Assembly: GCF_014207255.1 (NCBI RefSeq)
Contig: NZ_JACHCZ010000004.1
Span: forward strand, 372,001-436,000
DNA length: 64,000 nt
Reading direction: 5' to 3'
From: Pseudomonas sp. JAI120
Lineage (GTDB): Bacteria > Pseudomonadota > Gammaproteobacteria > Pseudomonadales > Pseudomonadaceae
Shown piece by piece: positions 1 to 6,469 of the stretch. A model generated the notes under the pieces. That model saw only the letters and a list, made by a program, of their open reading frames with translations, did not search any database and was not told where the DNA came from. Position 1 is the first letter of the stretch, and the number at the start of each line of letters is the position of its first letter. Made by a program: the position numbers and the translations under genes.

Positions 1-75
1 CTGAAAAGCGAAGAAGAAATCAAAGTACGCACCTTCGTACACCCACTGGAATACGAGCTGTACTACAGCTGCTGA
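1..75 (+). CDS. glnA: Glutamine synthetase, C-terminal end (partial)
   Basis: Only the last 24 codons are in the window. They end in HPLEYELYYSC, which closely matches the C-terminus of type I glutamine synthetase (HPVEFELYYSV in E. coli). The enzyme joins glutamate and ammonia to make glutamine in the cytoplasm. The gene lies upstream of ntrB and ntrC on the same strand, the usual gamma-proteobacterial glnA-ntrBC arrangement, and a rho-independent terminator follows at 111-135. The call rests on the C-terminal motif plus context. Confidence 0.88.
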   Translation: MKSEEEIKVRTFVHPLEYELYYSC

Positions 76-110
76 TCCGGTAGCGCTGCTTGACGCAGCG
101 TGAAGAAAAA

Positions 111-135
111 GGCCTCCTTCGGGAGGTCTTTTTTT
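111..135 (+). terminator. Rho-independent terminator after glnA
   Basis: A cctcc/ggagg stem with a TTCG tetraloop is followed at once by a run of T (129-135). It lies 35 bases after the glnA stop codon. Confidence 0.85.
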
Positions 136-186
136 GCCCGGGAATTAACCCGAATCCCCCCACTCCCTCCCACAAGGAGATCAGCA

Positions 187-723
187 TTGAAACGTCGACT
201 TGCGTTCGCTTTAGTGTTTTTCAGCGCCAGCGCATTGGCTGCGCCACCCACTCTTGAGCCGCTGCTCAACAGCATCGCCGAACGCCTGGAGATCGCCGAC
301 CAGGTGGCCCTGAGCAAATGGGACAGCAAAAAACCTGTAGAGGATAAGAAGCGCGAACAAGAGGTGATCGCCAGTGTCGTCGCCCAGGCGCCGAGCTACA
401 AACTGGCCCCCGCCGCCGCCGAGCAATTTTTCTCGGCACAGATCGAGGCAAACAAGCTGGTGCAGTACACCCACTTGTCCGATTGGCAGTTCCAGGGCAA
501 GGCACCCGACGACCCGCGCCCGGACCTGGTGAAGCAGATTCGCCCGCAACTGGATCAATTGCAAAAACGCCTGCTGCAACAACTGGCGGACTTCACCCCA
601 CAACGTACCGACCCGCAGTGCCCTCAATGGCTGGCCGAAGCAGTGCATGAGCCGCCGAACGACCCACTGCGGCAACTGGCGATGATCCGCGCTACGGCCG
701 AGCTGTGTACCTACAAAGACTAA
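187..723 (+). CDS. Secreted (periplasmic) chorismate mutase, AroQ gamma class
   Basis: A 178-residue protein that likely converts chorismate to prephenate outside the cytoplasm. The start chosen is the TTG at 187, because AAGGAGA lies 7 bases upstream and translation from it gives a clean signal peptide (KRRLAFALVFF...ALAAPP). An upstream ATG at 100 has no ribosome site and would bury the signal. The mature part has the all-helical AroQ-gamma pattern: an ERLEIADQVALSKW helix, then D..REQEV, then FFSAQIEANKLVQY, with the family's K, R, E and Q active-site positions. Two Cys near the C-terminus (CPQW and ELC) could form the disulfide seen in exported members. The gene stands alone between glnA and ntrB. 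The role of periplasmic chorismate mutases in pseudomonads is not well settled. Confidence 0.85.
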   Translation: MKRRLAFALVFFSASALAAPPTLEPLLNSIAERLEIADQVALSKWDSKKPVEDKKREQEVIASVVAQAPSYKLAPAAAEQFFSAQIEANKLVQYTHLSDWQFQGKAPDDPRPDLVKQIRPQLDQLQKRLLQQLADFTPQRTDPQCPQWLAEAVHEPPNDPLRQLAMIRATAELCTYKD

Positions 724-743
724 AACTGTAAACCCGATCCAAA

Positions 744-771
744 AATGTGGGAGGGGCAACCCCTCCCAGAT
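744..771. repeat. Single REP-like palindrome
   Basis: GTGGGAGGGG-CAA-CCCCTCCCA is a short version of the P. fluorescens REP palindrome and is not paired with an inverted partner. It lies 20 bases after the chorismate mutase stop codon and could also act as that gene's transcription stop, although no T run follows. Confidence 0.6.
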
Positions 772-917
772 TTGATTTGTGTGATTTCGGCACTTCCTGA
801 ACAACCTTCACAAAACCGCACTATATTGGTGCGACATCCTGCACCCTTCCCAACGACACACACCATTTTGGTTCGAAACTTCCCGATCAAGCTGGCAGAA
901 CGCCACAGTTTCGCGCC

Positions 918-942
918 TTAAACCCCTATTTCAGGGGTTTAA
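918..942. terminator. Hairpin, possible terminator upstream of ntrB
   Basis: TTAAACCCCT and AGGGGTTTAA form a perfect 10-bp stem around a 5-base loop, followed by a T-rich stretch (aacgcttctttt). It could end transcripts from the left before the ntrB promoter at 960. Confidence 0.5.
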
Positions 943-959
943 CGCTTCTTTTCGGAGCC

Positions 960-976
960 TTGGTTTGGTTTTTGCA
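960..976 (+). promoter_or_regulatory. Candidate sigma-54 promoter for ntrBC
   Basis: TTGGTTTGGTTTTTGCA has GG at 962-963 and GC at 974-975, the exact 12-base spacing of -24/-12 elements. It lies 57 bases before the ntrB start. NtrC control of its own operon from such a promoter would fit known nitrogen regulation. The -24 box is weaker than consensus (no CAC after TGG). Confidence 0.5.
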
Positions 977-1032
977 TTTTCCTTGTATCAGCGTGTGCCT
1001 CAAGCCCGCGCCTTGCTCCAAAAGAGGTCCCG

Positions 1033-2118
1033 ATGACCATCAGCGATGCACTGCACCGTTTGCTACTCGACAACCTGACCACCGCGACCATCCTGCTCAA
1101 TGACGACCTGCGCCTTGAGTACATGAACCCGGCGGCGGAAATGCTCCTGGCCATCAGTGGCCAGCGCAGCCATGGGCAGTTCATCAGCGAATTGTTCACC
1201 GAGTCGGCCGAAGCCTTGAGTTCGTTGCGCCAAGCCGTGGAGCAGGCACATCCGTTCACCAAGCGTGAAGCGATGCTCACGGCACTGACCGGCCAGACGC
1301 TGACCGTCGACTACGCCGTGACCCCGATCCTGAGCAACGGCGCCACCCTGCTGCTGCTTGAAGTGCACCCCCGCGACCGCCTGCTGCGAATCACCAAGGA
1401 AGAAGCCCAGCTGTCCAAGCAGGAAACCAGCAAGATGCTGGTACGCGGCCTGGCCCATGAGATCAAAAACCCGCTGGGTGGCATTCGCGGCGCGGCGCAG
1501 TTGCTGGCCCGCGAGCTGCCGGACGAGCACCTCAAGGACTACACCAACGTCATCATCGAAGAGGCTGACCGCCTGCGTAACCTGGTGGACCGCATGCTCG
1601 GCTCCAACAAGCTGCCGTCGCTGGCGATGACCAACGTGCACGAAGTACTGGAGCGCGTCTGTCAGTTGGTCGAGGCCGAAAGCCAGGGCTGCATCACCTT
1701 GGTGCGCGACTACGACCCGAGCATTCCCGACGTATTGATCGACCGCGAGCAGATGATCCAGGCGGTGCTCAATATCGTACGCAATGCCATGCAGGCCATC
1801 AGCAGCCAGAACGAGTTGCGCCTGGGCCGCATCAGCCTGCGCACCCGCGCCCTGCGCCAGTTCACCATCGGCCACGTGCGCCATCGCCTGGTGACCAAGG
1901 TTGAGATCATCGACAACGGCCCAGGCATCCCTGCGGAACTTCAGGAAACCATCTTCTTTCCCATGGTCAGCGGCCGCCCGGACGGTACCGGGCTGGGCCT
2001 GGCCATTACCCAGAACATCATCAGCCAGCACCAGGGTCTGATCGAATGTGAGAGCCATCCCGGCCACACCACATTCTCGATCTTTCTGCCTCTGGAACAA
2101 GGAGCCTCATCGACATGA
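1033..2118 (+). CDS. ntrB: Nitrogen regulation sensor histidine kinase NtrB
   Basis: A cytoplasmic, soluble kinase of 361 residues that phosphorylates or dephosphorylates NtrC according to nitrogen status, under PII control. An N-terminal PAS domain (about 5-115) is followed by a HisKA domain with the phospho-acceptor in AHEIKNPLGG (His142) and an HATPase_c domain carrying the N box (NIVRNAMQA), DNGPGIP and GRPDGTGLGLA. There are no membrane segments, as expected for NtrB. AAGAGG lies just upstream of the ATG. The stop codon overlaps the ntrC start by four bases (ATGA), so translation is coupled. Confidence 0.96.
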   Translation: MTISDALHRLLLDNLTTATILLNDDLRLEYMNPAAEMLLAISGQRSHGQFISELFTESAEALSSLRQAVEQAHPFTKREAMLTALTGQTLTVDYAVTPILSNGATLLLLEVHPRDRLLRITKEEAQLSKQETSKMLVRGLAHEIKNPLGGIRGAAQLLARELPDEHLKDYTNVIIEEADRLRNLVDRMLGSNKLPSLAMTNVHEVLERVCQLVEAESQGCITLVRDYDPSIPDVLIDREQMIQAVLNIVRNAMQAISSQNELRLGRISLRTRALRQFTIGHVRHRLVTKVEIIDNGPGIPAELQETIFFPMVSGRPDGTGLGLAITQNIISQHQGLIECESHPGHTTFSIFLPLEQGASST

Positions 2119-3551
2119 GCCGTAGTGAAACTGTGTGGATCGTCGATGACGACCGTTCTATCCGCTGGGTCCTCGAGAAAGCCTTGCAACAGGAAGGCAT
2201 GACCACCCAGAGCTTCGACAGCGCCGACGGGGTGATGAGCCGCCTGGCGCGTCAGCAGCCCGACGTGATCATCTCCGACATCCGCATGCCCGGCGCCAGT
2301 GGCCTGGACCTGCTGGCGCGGATTCGCGAGCAGCACCCGCGCCTGCCGGTGATCATCATGACTGCGCACTCGGATCTGGACAGCGCTGTCGCGTCCTATC
2401 AGGGCGGTGCCTTCGAGTACCTGCCCAAGCCGTTTGACGTGGACGAGGCCGTGGCGCTGGTCAAGCGCGCCAACCAGCACGCCCAGGAACAACAGAACCA
2501 GGAAGCCCCACCGACCCTGACCCGCACCCCGGAAATCATCGGTGAAGCGCCGGCGATGCAGGAAGTGTTTCGCGCCATCGGTCGCTTGAGCCACTCCAAC
2601 ATTACCGTGCTGATCAACGGCGAGTCGGGTACCGGTAAAGAGTTGGTGGCCCACGCCCTGCACCGTCACAGCCCGCGCGCGGCCTCGCCGTTTATCGCGC
2701 TGAACATGGCGGCGATTCCCAAGGATCTGATGGAGTCCGAGCTGTTCGGCCATGAGAAAGGCGCGTTCACCGGCGCAGCCAACCTGCGTCGCGGGCGTTT
2801 CGAACAGGCGGACGGCGGCACGCTGTTCCTCGATGAAATCGGCGACATGCCGGCCGACACCCAGACCCGCTTGCTGCGCGTACTGGCGGACGGCGAGTTT
2901 TATCGCGTGGGCGGGCACACACCGGTCAAGGTCGATGTGCGCATCATCGCCGCGACTCACCAGAACCTGGAAACCCTGGTGCACGCAGGCAAGTTCCGTG
3001 AGGACTTGTTCCACCGTCTCAACGTGATCCGCATCCATATCCCACGGATGTCGGACCGCCGCGAAGATATTCCGACCCTCGCCCGCCACTTCCTCAGCCG
3101 CGCCGCCCAGGAGCTGGCCGTCGAGCCGAAGTTGCTGAAAAGCGAGACCGAGGAATACCTGAAAAACCTGCCGTGGCCCGGCAACGTGCGCCAGCTGGAG
3201 AACACCTGCCGCTGGATCACCGTGATGGCGTCCGGCCGCGAAGTGCACATCGGCGACCTGCCGCCGGAGCTGCTGAGCCTGCCGCAGGATTCGGCCCCTG
3301 TGACCAACTGGGAGCAGGCACTGCGCCAATGGGCCGACCAGGCCCTGGCACGCGGCCAGTCGAACTTGCTGGACAGCGCCGTGCCGGCGTTCGAGCGGAT
3401 CATGATCGAAACGGCCCTGAAGCACACCGCCGGCCGCCGTCGCGATGCCGCCGTGTTGCTGGGTTGGGGTCGCAACACCCTGACGCGCAAGATCAAGGAG
3501 TTGGGCATGAAGGTCGATGGTGGTGATGACGATGAGGGCGACGACGCCTGA
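2115..3551 (+). CDS. ntrC: Nitrogen regulation response regulator NtrC (sigma-54 activator)
   Basis: A 478-residue enhancer-binding protein. A receiver domain (1-120, acceptor Asp55 in SDIRMPG) precedes an AAA+ sigma-54 interaction domain (about 140-380) with Walker A GESGTGKE, the GAFTGA loop that contacts sigma-54, and Walker B GGTLFLDEIGD. A C-terminal Fis-type helix-turn-helix (RRDAAVLLGWGRNTLTRKIKEL) completes it. Phospho-NtrC opens sigma-54 promoters for nitrogen scavenging. Two such promoters are visible beside the operon, at 960-976 and 3788-3803. The protein has the usual family length and all key residues. Confidence 0.97.
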   Translation: MSRSETVWIVDDDRSIRWVLEKALQQEGMTTQSFDSADGVMSRLARQQPDVIISDIRMPGASGLDLLARIREQHPRLPVIIMTAHSDLDSAVASYQGGAFEYLPKPFDVDEAVALVKRANQHAQEQQNQEAPPTLTRTPEIIGEAPAMQEVFRAIGRLSHSNITVLINGESGTGKELVAHALHRHSPRAASPFIALNMAAIPKDLMESELFGHEKGAFTGAANLRRGRFEQADGGTLFLDEIGDMPADTQTRLLRVLADGEFYRVGGHTPVKVDVRIIAATHQNLETLVHAGKFREDLFHRLNVIRIHIPRMSDRREDIPTLARHFLSRAAQELAVEPKLLKSETEEYLKNLPWPGNVRQLENTCRWITVMASGREVHIGDLPPELLSLPQDSAPVTNWEQALRQWADQALARGQSNLLDSAVPAFERIMIETALKHTAGRRRDAAVLLGWGRNTLTRKIKELGMKVDGGDDDEGDDA

Positions 3552-3570
3552 TCTCTAATCTACCGAGGTC

Positions 3571-3605
3571 TAATGTGGGAGGGAGCAAGCCCCCTCCCAC
3601 ATTTG
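3571..3605. repeat. Single REP palindrome after ntrC
   Basis: TGTGGGAGGGAGCAAGC and CCCCTCCCACATTT form one REP-type hairpin just downstream of ntrC. It has the same core as the REPINs elsewhere in the window but no inverted second copy. Confidence 0.7.
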
Positions 3606-3724
3606 GACCTCCACACGGACTCAGAATCGTGCACCGCTTCAATGCACCCTGTTCTAGCATCGCGCACACGTTCCACGCCCGAAACTAACGTTTTGTTAAG
3701 AAAATGCTGAACCTCGAAAACACC

Positions 3725-3747
3725 AAAGCCCCGTATTCCGGGGCTTT
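3725..3747. terminator. Terminator-like hairpin between ntrC and the sRNA locus
   Basis: AAAGCCCCG and CGGGGCTTT make a perfect 9-bp stem with a TATTC loop. It insulates ntrC from the sigma-54 promoter that starts 40 bases later. Confidence 0.6.
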
Positions 3748-3787
3748 GCGCTTTCTGGAGAAATTTTTTGCCACAACTTAGCCACTC

Positions 3788-3803
3788 TGGCACGCGCCCT
3801 GCA
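3788..3803 (+). promoter_or_regulatory. Sigma-54 promoter of the NrsZ-like sRNA
   Basis: TGGCACGCGCCCTGCA carries the full -24 element TGGCACG and a -12 GC with exact 12-base GG-to-GC spacing (3789 and 3801). The predicted start of transcription is near 3813-3815, just before the first sRNA repeat. NtrC, encoded immediately upstream, is the obvious activator. Confidence 0.8.
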
Positions 3804-3813
3804 ATAACCCCAG

Positions 3814-4110
3814 TACAACCCAGTTTCGGGGACCTTGGTACAGGCAGGCCGAGAATCCCCTCTTTACACCCGGGGTGCTTGATGCGAACCGCGTCGCGCT
3901 CTACACCGCTTTCGGGAACCTCGGTACAGGCAGGCCGAGGACTCCCTCTTTAACACCGAAGCCTCTGGCTTCACCCCGTTTTGGGAGCCCTGGTACAGGC
4001 AGGCCGGGAACTCCCTTCTTTACACCCGGGGCTTATGTGGCTCAGCGCCCATAGCTCCAGCCCGTTTTGGGAACCTTGGTACAGGCAGGCCGGGGATTCC
4101 CTCTTTTATT
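3814..4110 (+). ncRNA. nrsZ: NrsZ-like nitrogen-regulated small RNA with four stem-loop repeats
   Basis: Four copies of a stem-loop occur, with GGTACAGG at 3837, 3923, 3992 and 4078 (spacing 86, 69 and 86). Each loop holds the invariant TACAGGCAGG. The stems change in step: CTCGG pairs CCGAG in copy 2, CTTGG pairs CCGGG in copy 4, CCTGG pairs CCGGG in copy 3, and outer GGGA or GGGG pairs TCCC or CCCC. This paired variation supports selection on RNA folding. Position after ntrC and the sigma-54 promoter match NrsZ of P. aeruginosa, a processed RNA that promotes swarming and rhamnolipid production through rhlA. Targets in this strain cannot be read from the window. The last repeat followed by CTCTTTTATT probably ends the transcript. 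Confidence 0.8.
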
Positions 4111-4546
4111 GCTCTTGGAGATGGATCTCCAGCCGCCAGCGGCCATCGGCCTTCTCCCCTTTCCACTCCCCGCGCAACGGCCGAGCCGCCACCAGGTTCA
4201 GCAGCAAGCCCGCATCGGTCTTGCGCACGCGCCAGTTCACATCCTTGTCGTTGACCTTGAGCTGCCCACTGGCGGCCTTGCCTTGCGCGTCGAACAACAG
4301 CGCCACGGTGCCGTCGATGTGCTCGCCGTGCAGCTTGGGTTCGCTGTTGAACCACACCACCACACCGTCCGCAGCCGTCTCTACCTGCTGCAACTCGACC
4401 GGGTCAGGAGTGGTCAGGCGGCCGATCATCAGGCCCACCATCAGGCCGACAATCGCCAATGAGCCCATGACCCTCGGCATTAGCTTCGGCCTTGGGTCTT
4501 CTTCAGGGGTAGAATGCAGCGCATCTTTGCCTTCGGAGCCGTGCAT
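4106..4546 (-). CDS. Conserved membrane-anchored hypothetical protein
   Basis: A 146-residue protein of unknown function. A short charged N-terminus is followed by one hydrophobic segment (VMGSLAIVGLMVGLMIG, about 26-42) and a beta-rich soluble domain rich in alternating K, W, E and V, so it is probably an inner-membrane-anchored periplasmic protein. Its ATG (4544-4546) overlaps the divergent trmL start codon, so the two genes' starts interlock. A later ATG (MPRVMG) just before the membrane segment is possible. The 3' end touches the end of the sRNA locus. I recognise no domain. Confidence 0.65.
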   Translation of the reverse strand: MHGSEGKDALHSTPEEDPRPKLMPRVMGSLAIVGLMVGLMIGRLTTPDPVELQQVETAADGVVVWFNSEPKLHGEHIDGTVALLFDAQGKAASGQLKVNDKDVNWRVRKTDAGLLLNLVAARPLRGEWKGEKADGRWRLEIHLQEQ

Positions 4547-5000
4547 GTTTCACGTCATCCTTTTTCAACCAGAAATTCCGCCGAATACCGGCAACGTTAT
4601 CAGGCTATGCGCCAACAGTGGCTGCCACCTGCATTTGATCGAGCCCCTGGGCTTCGACATGGACGACAAGCGTCTTCGTCGTGCCGGGCTGGACTACCAC
4701 GAGTACGCCACCCTCCAGCGCCATGCCGACCTGGTCAGCTGCCTGGAAAGCCTCGGACACCCGCGCTTGTTCGCGTTCACCACCAAAGGCTCGCGGCCGT
4801 TTCATGATGCCAGCTTTGCCGAGGGCGACGCCTTCCTGTTCGGCCCGGAAAGCCGTGGCCTGCCAGCCGAGGTACTCGACGCCCTGCCCGACGGCCATCG
4901 CCTGCGCCTGCCGATGCGCGAAGGCTGCCGCAGCTTGAACCTGTCGAACACCGTCGCCGTTGCCGTCTACGAAGGCTGGCGCCAACTCGGCTTCAAATAG
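4545..5000 (+). CDS. trmL: tRNA (cytidine(34)-2'-O)-methyltransferase
   Basis: A small SPOUT-class enzyme of 151 residues that 2'-O-methylates the wobble base of tRNA-Leu. The start is the ATG at 4545 (MFHVILFQPEIPPNTGN) with GGAG ten bases upstream. Family motifs are the N-terminal PEIPPNTGNVIR, FGPESRGLP, and the C-terminal LNLSNTVAVAVYEG that builds the SPOUT knot. Its length is typical of TrmL (about 150). The gene is convergent with secB across a REPIN. Confidence 0.93.
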   Translation: MFHVILFQPEIPPNTGNVIRLCANSGCHLHLIEPLGFDMDDKRLRRAGLDYHEYATLQRHADLVSCLESLGHPRLFAFTTKGSRPFHDASFAEGDAFLFGPESRGLPAEVLDALPDGHRLRLPMREGCRSLNLSNTVAVAVYEGWRQLGFK

Positions 5001-5010
5001 CACACATAAC

Positions 5011-5104
5011 AAATGTGGGAGGGGGCTTGCTCCCGATGGCAGAGTGTCAGTCGACATCTAGGTGACTGATCCACCGCTATCGGGAGCAAGCCCCCTCCCA
5101 CATT
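5011..5104. repeat. REPIN (paired inverted REP palindromes)
   Basis: AATGTGGGAGGGGGCTTGC and its inverse GCAAGCCCCCTCCCACATT flank a 50-base spacer, giving a 94-bp inverted pair typical of P. fluorescens REPINs. It sits between the convergent trmL and secB genes. The RAYT transposase that moves such elements is not in this window. Confidence 0.9.
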
Positions 5105-5126
5105 GGGTTCTGCGTCGGGTTCGAGA

Positions 5127-5606
5127 TTACTGAACCGTCGGCGCGCCTTCCTGTTGCATGCGCTGCAGCTCTTGAGCGTACAGGGCATCGAAGTTCACCG
5201 GAGCCAGCATCAGCGCAGGGAACGAACCACGGGTGACCAGGCTGTCCAGGGTCTCGCGGGCATACGGGAACAGGATGTTCGGGCAGAACGCACCCAGGGT
5301 GTGGCTCATGGACGCTTCGTCCAGGCCCTGGATCAGGAAGATACCGGCCTGTTGCACTTCAGCGATGAAGGCCACTTCTTCGCCATTCTTGACGGTGACC
5401 GACAAGGTCAGAACGACTTCGTGGAAGTCGCCTTCCAGTGCCTTTTGACGGGTGTTCAGGTCCAGGGCAACGCTTGGAGTCCATTCCTGGCGGAAGATCG
5501 CCGGGCTTTTCGGCGCTTCGAACGACAGGTCACGCACATAGATACGCTGCAGCGAAAATTGTGGGCCTTGGGCTTCTGCTGCTTCGGTGTTCTGTTGGTC
5601 AGTCAT
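5127..5606 (-). CDS. secB: Protein-export chaperone SecB
   Basis: A tetrameric cytosolic chaperone of 159 residues that holds preproteins unfolded and hands them to SecA. Recognisable parts are FSLQRIYVRDLSFEAP at the N-terminus, the conserved QAGIF strand, and CPNILFPYARE...LVTRGSFPALMLAPVNFDALY near the C-terminus. Length is normal for pseudomonads. It is first in a minus-strand group secB-grxC-rhodanese read from the right, an arrangement also seen in enterobacteria (yibN-grxC-secB). Confidence 0.97.
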   Translation of the reverse strand: MTDQQNTEAAEAQGPQFSLQRIYVRDLSFEAPKSPAIFRQEWTPSVALDLNTRQKALEGDFHEVVLTLSVTVKNGEEVAFIAEVQQAGIFLIQGLDEASMSHTLGAFCPNILFPYARETLDSLVTRGSFPALMLAPVNFDALYAQELQRMQQEGAPTVQ

Positions 5607-5648
5607 CGCAGATCCTTCTTGATCTTGGGGTCTTTTAGGGGTTAGGAG

Positions 5649-5903
5649 TCAGACGAGCAGCAGCGCATCGAGTTTACCGGCGCGCTCCAGGGCAAACAGG
5701 TCGTCGCACCCACCGATGTGCCTGGCGCCGATCCAGATCTGCGGCACGGACGTGCGCCCCGCCTTCTGGGCCATTTCGGCACGCACCTGGGGCTTGCCAT
5801 CGACCTTGATTTCTTCGAAGGCAACGCCCTTCTTCTCCAGCAGGGCCTTGGCCCGCATGCAGTAAGGGCACCAATCGCTGGAATATACGACGACCTGGCT
5901 CAT
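5649..5903 (-). CDS. grxC: Glutaredoxin 3
   Basis: An 84-residue dithiol glutaredoxin. The active site CPYC is at 12-15, VPQIWIG supplies the cis-proline loop, and GGCDDLFAL is the glutathione-binding tail. It reduces protein disulfides and glutathione mixed disulfides in the cytoplasm. It lies 1 base from the end of the rhodanese gene, so the two are almost certainly cotranscribed. Confidence 0.95.
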   Translation of the reverse strand: MSQVVVYSSDWCPYCMRAKALLEKKGVAFEEIKVDGKPQVRAEMAQKAGRTSVPQIWIGARHIGGCDDLFALERAGKLDALLLV

Positions 5904-5904
5904 A

Positions 5905-6318
5905 TCACTTCACCAGCGGCAGGTTGTCGGCGCGCCAGCTGCTGATGCCACCGGACAGCTTGGCGGCGATGAAACCGGTCTTGAGCATTTCGCGGGCGTG
6001 GGTGCCGGCGTGCTGGCCCTGAGCGTCGACCAGGATGATGGTCTTGGCCTTGTGCTTTTCCAGCTCGGGCAGGCGCGCGATCAGCTTGTCCTGAGGGATG
6101 TTCAGGGCACCGACGATATGGCCCGTGGCAAAATCCTTGGCCGGGCGAATATCCACCACAATGGCCTCGTCCTTGTTAACCAGCGCGGTCAGCTCCGACG
6201 TGCTCAGGCTGCGGCCACCACGGCTCAATTCGTGAGCGATCAGCAGCGCCAGCAGGATGACGAAGGCACCCACGAGCAGATAGTGGGCAGTGGCAAATGC
6301 AATCAGGTGATCAACCAT
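5905..6318 (-). CDS. Membrane-anchored rhodanese-like protein (YibN type), no catalytic cysteine
   Basis: A 137-residue protein with an N-terminal membrane segment (about residues 7-27, HYLLVGAFVILLALLIAH) and a cytoplasmic rhodanese fold (IVVDIRPAKDFATGHIVGALNIP ... GGISSW). The active-site loop reads VDAQGQHAGTHA, where a sulfurtransferase would have Cys, and the protein has no Cys at all. It therefore cannot act as a classic sulfurtransferase and may be a binding domain. Start: ATG at 6318 is preferred over the TTG just before it. Context with secB and grxC is the conserved yibN-grxC-secB group. Confidence 0.85.
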   Translation of the reverse strand: MVDHLIAFATAHYLLVGAFVILLALLIAHELSRGGRSLSTSELTALVNKDEAIVVDIRPAKDFATGHIVGALNIPQDKLIARLPELEKHKAKTIILVDAQGQHAGTHAREMLKTGFIAAKLSGGISSWRADNLPLVK

Positions 6319-6469
6319 CAAGGAGGTTCCAGGGCGTTAAAATGGCGGTAAGTATACACAGCCGTCAGGGGGGGCCAACCCCCGTAAAGCGGTGACGTGG
6401 TCGGAACTTCGCTTTAAACTGCCACTCCCTTTTCAATTGCCTTCCTTTATTACCGCCGCGAGAGGATCT

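Noticed and set aside
3814..4110. Four spaced repeats as a CRISPR array
   Set aside because: Repeat spacing is uneven (86, 69, 86), the repeats fold as stem-loops with variable stems, and no cas genes are near. The sRNA explanation fits better.
5011..5104. REPIN as a terminator-only hairpin
   Set aside because: The paired inverted arms and the match to two other copies in the window show it is a repeat element, although it may also slow transcription.
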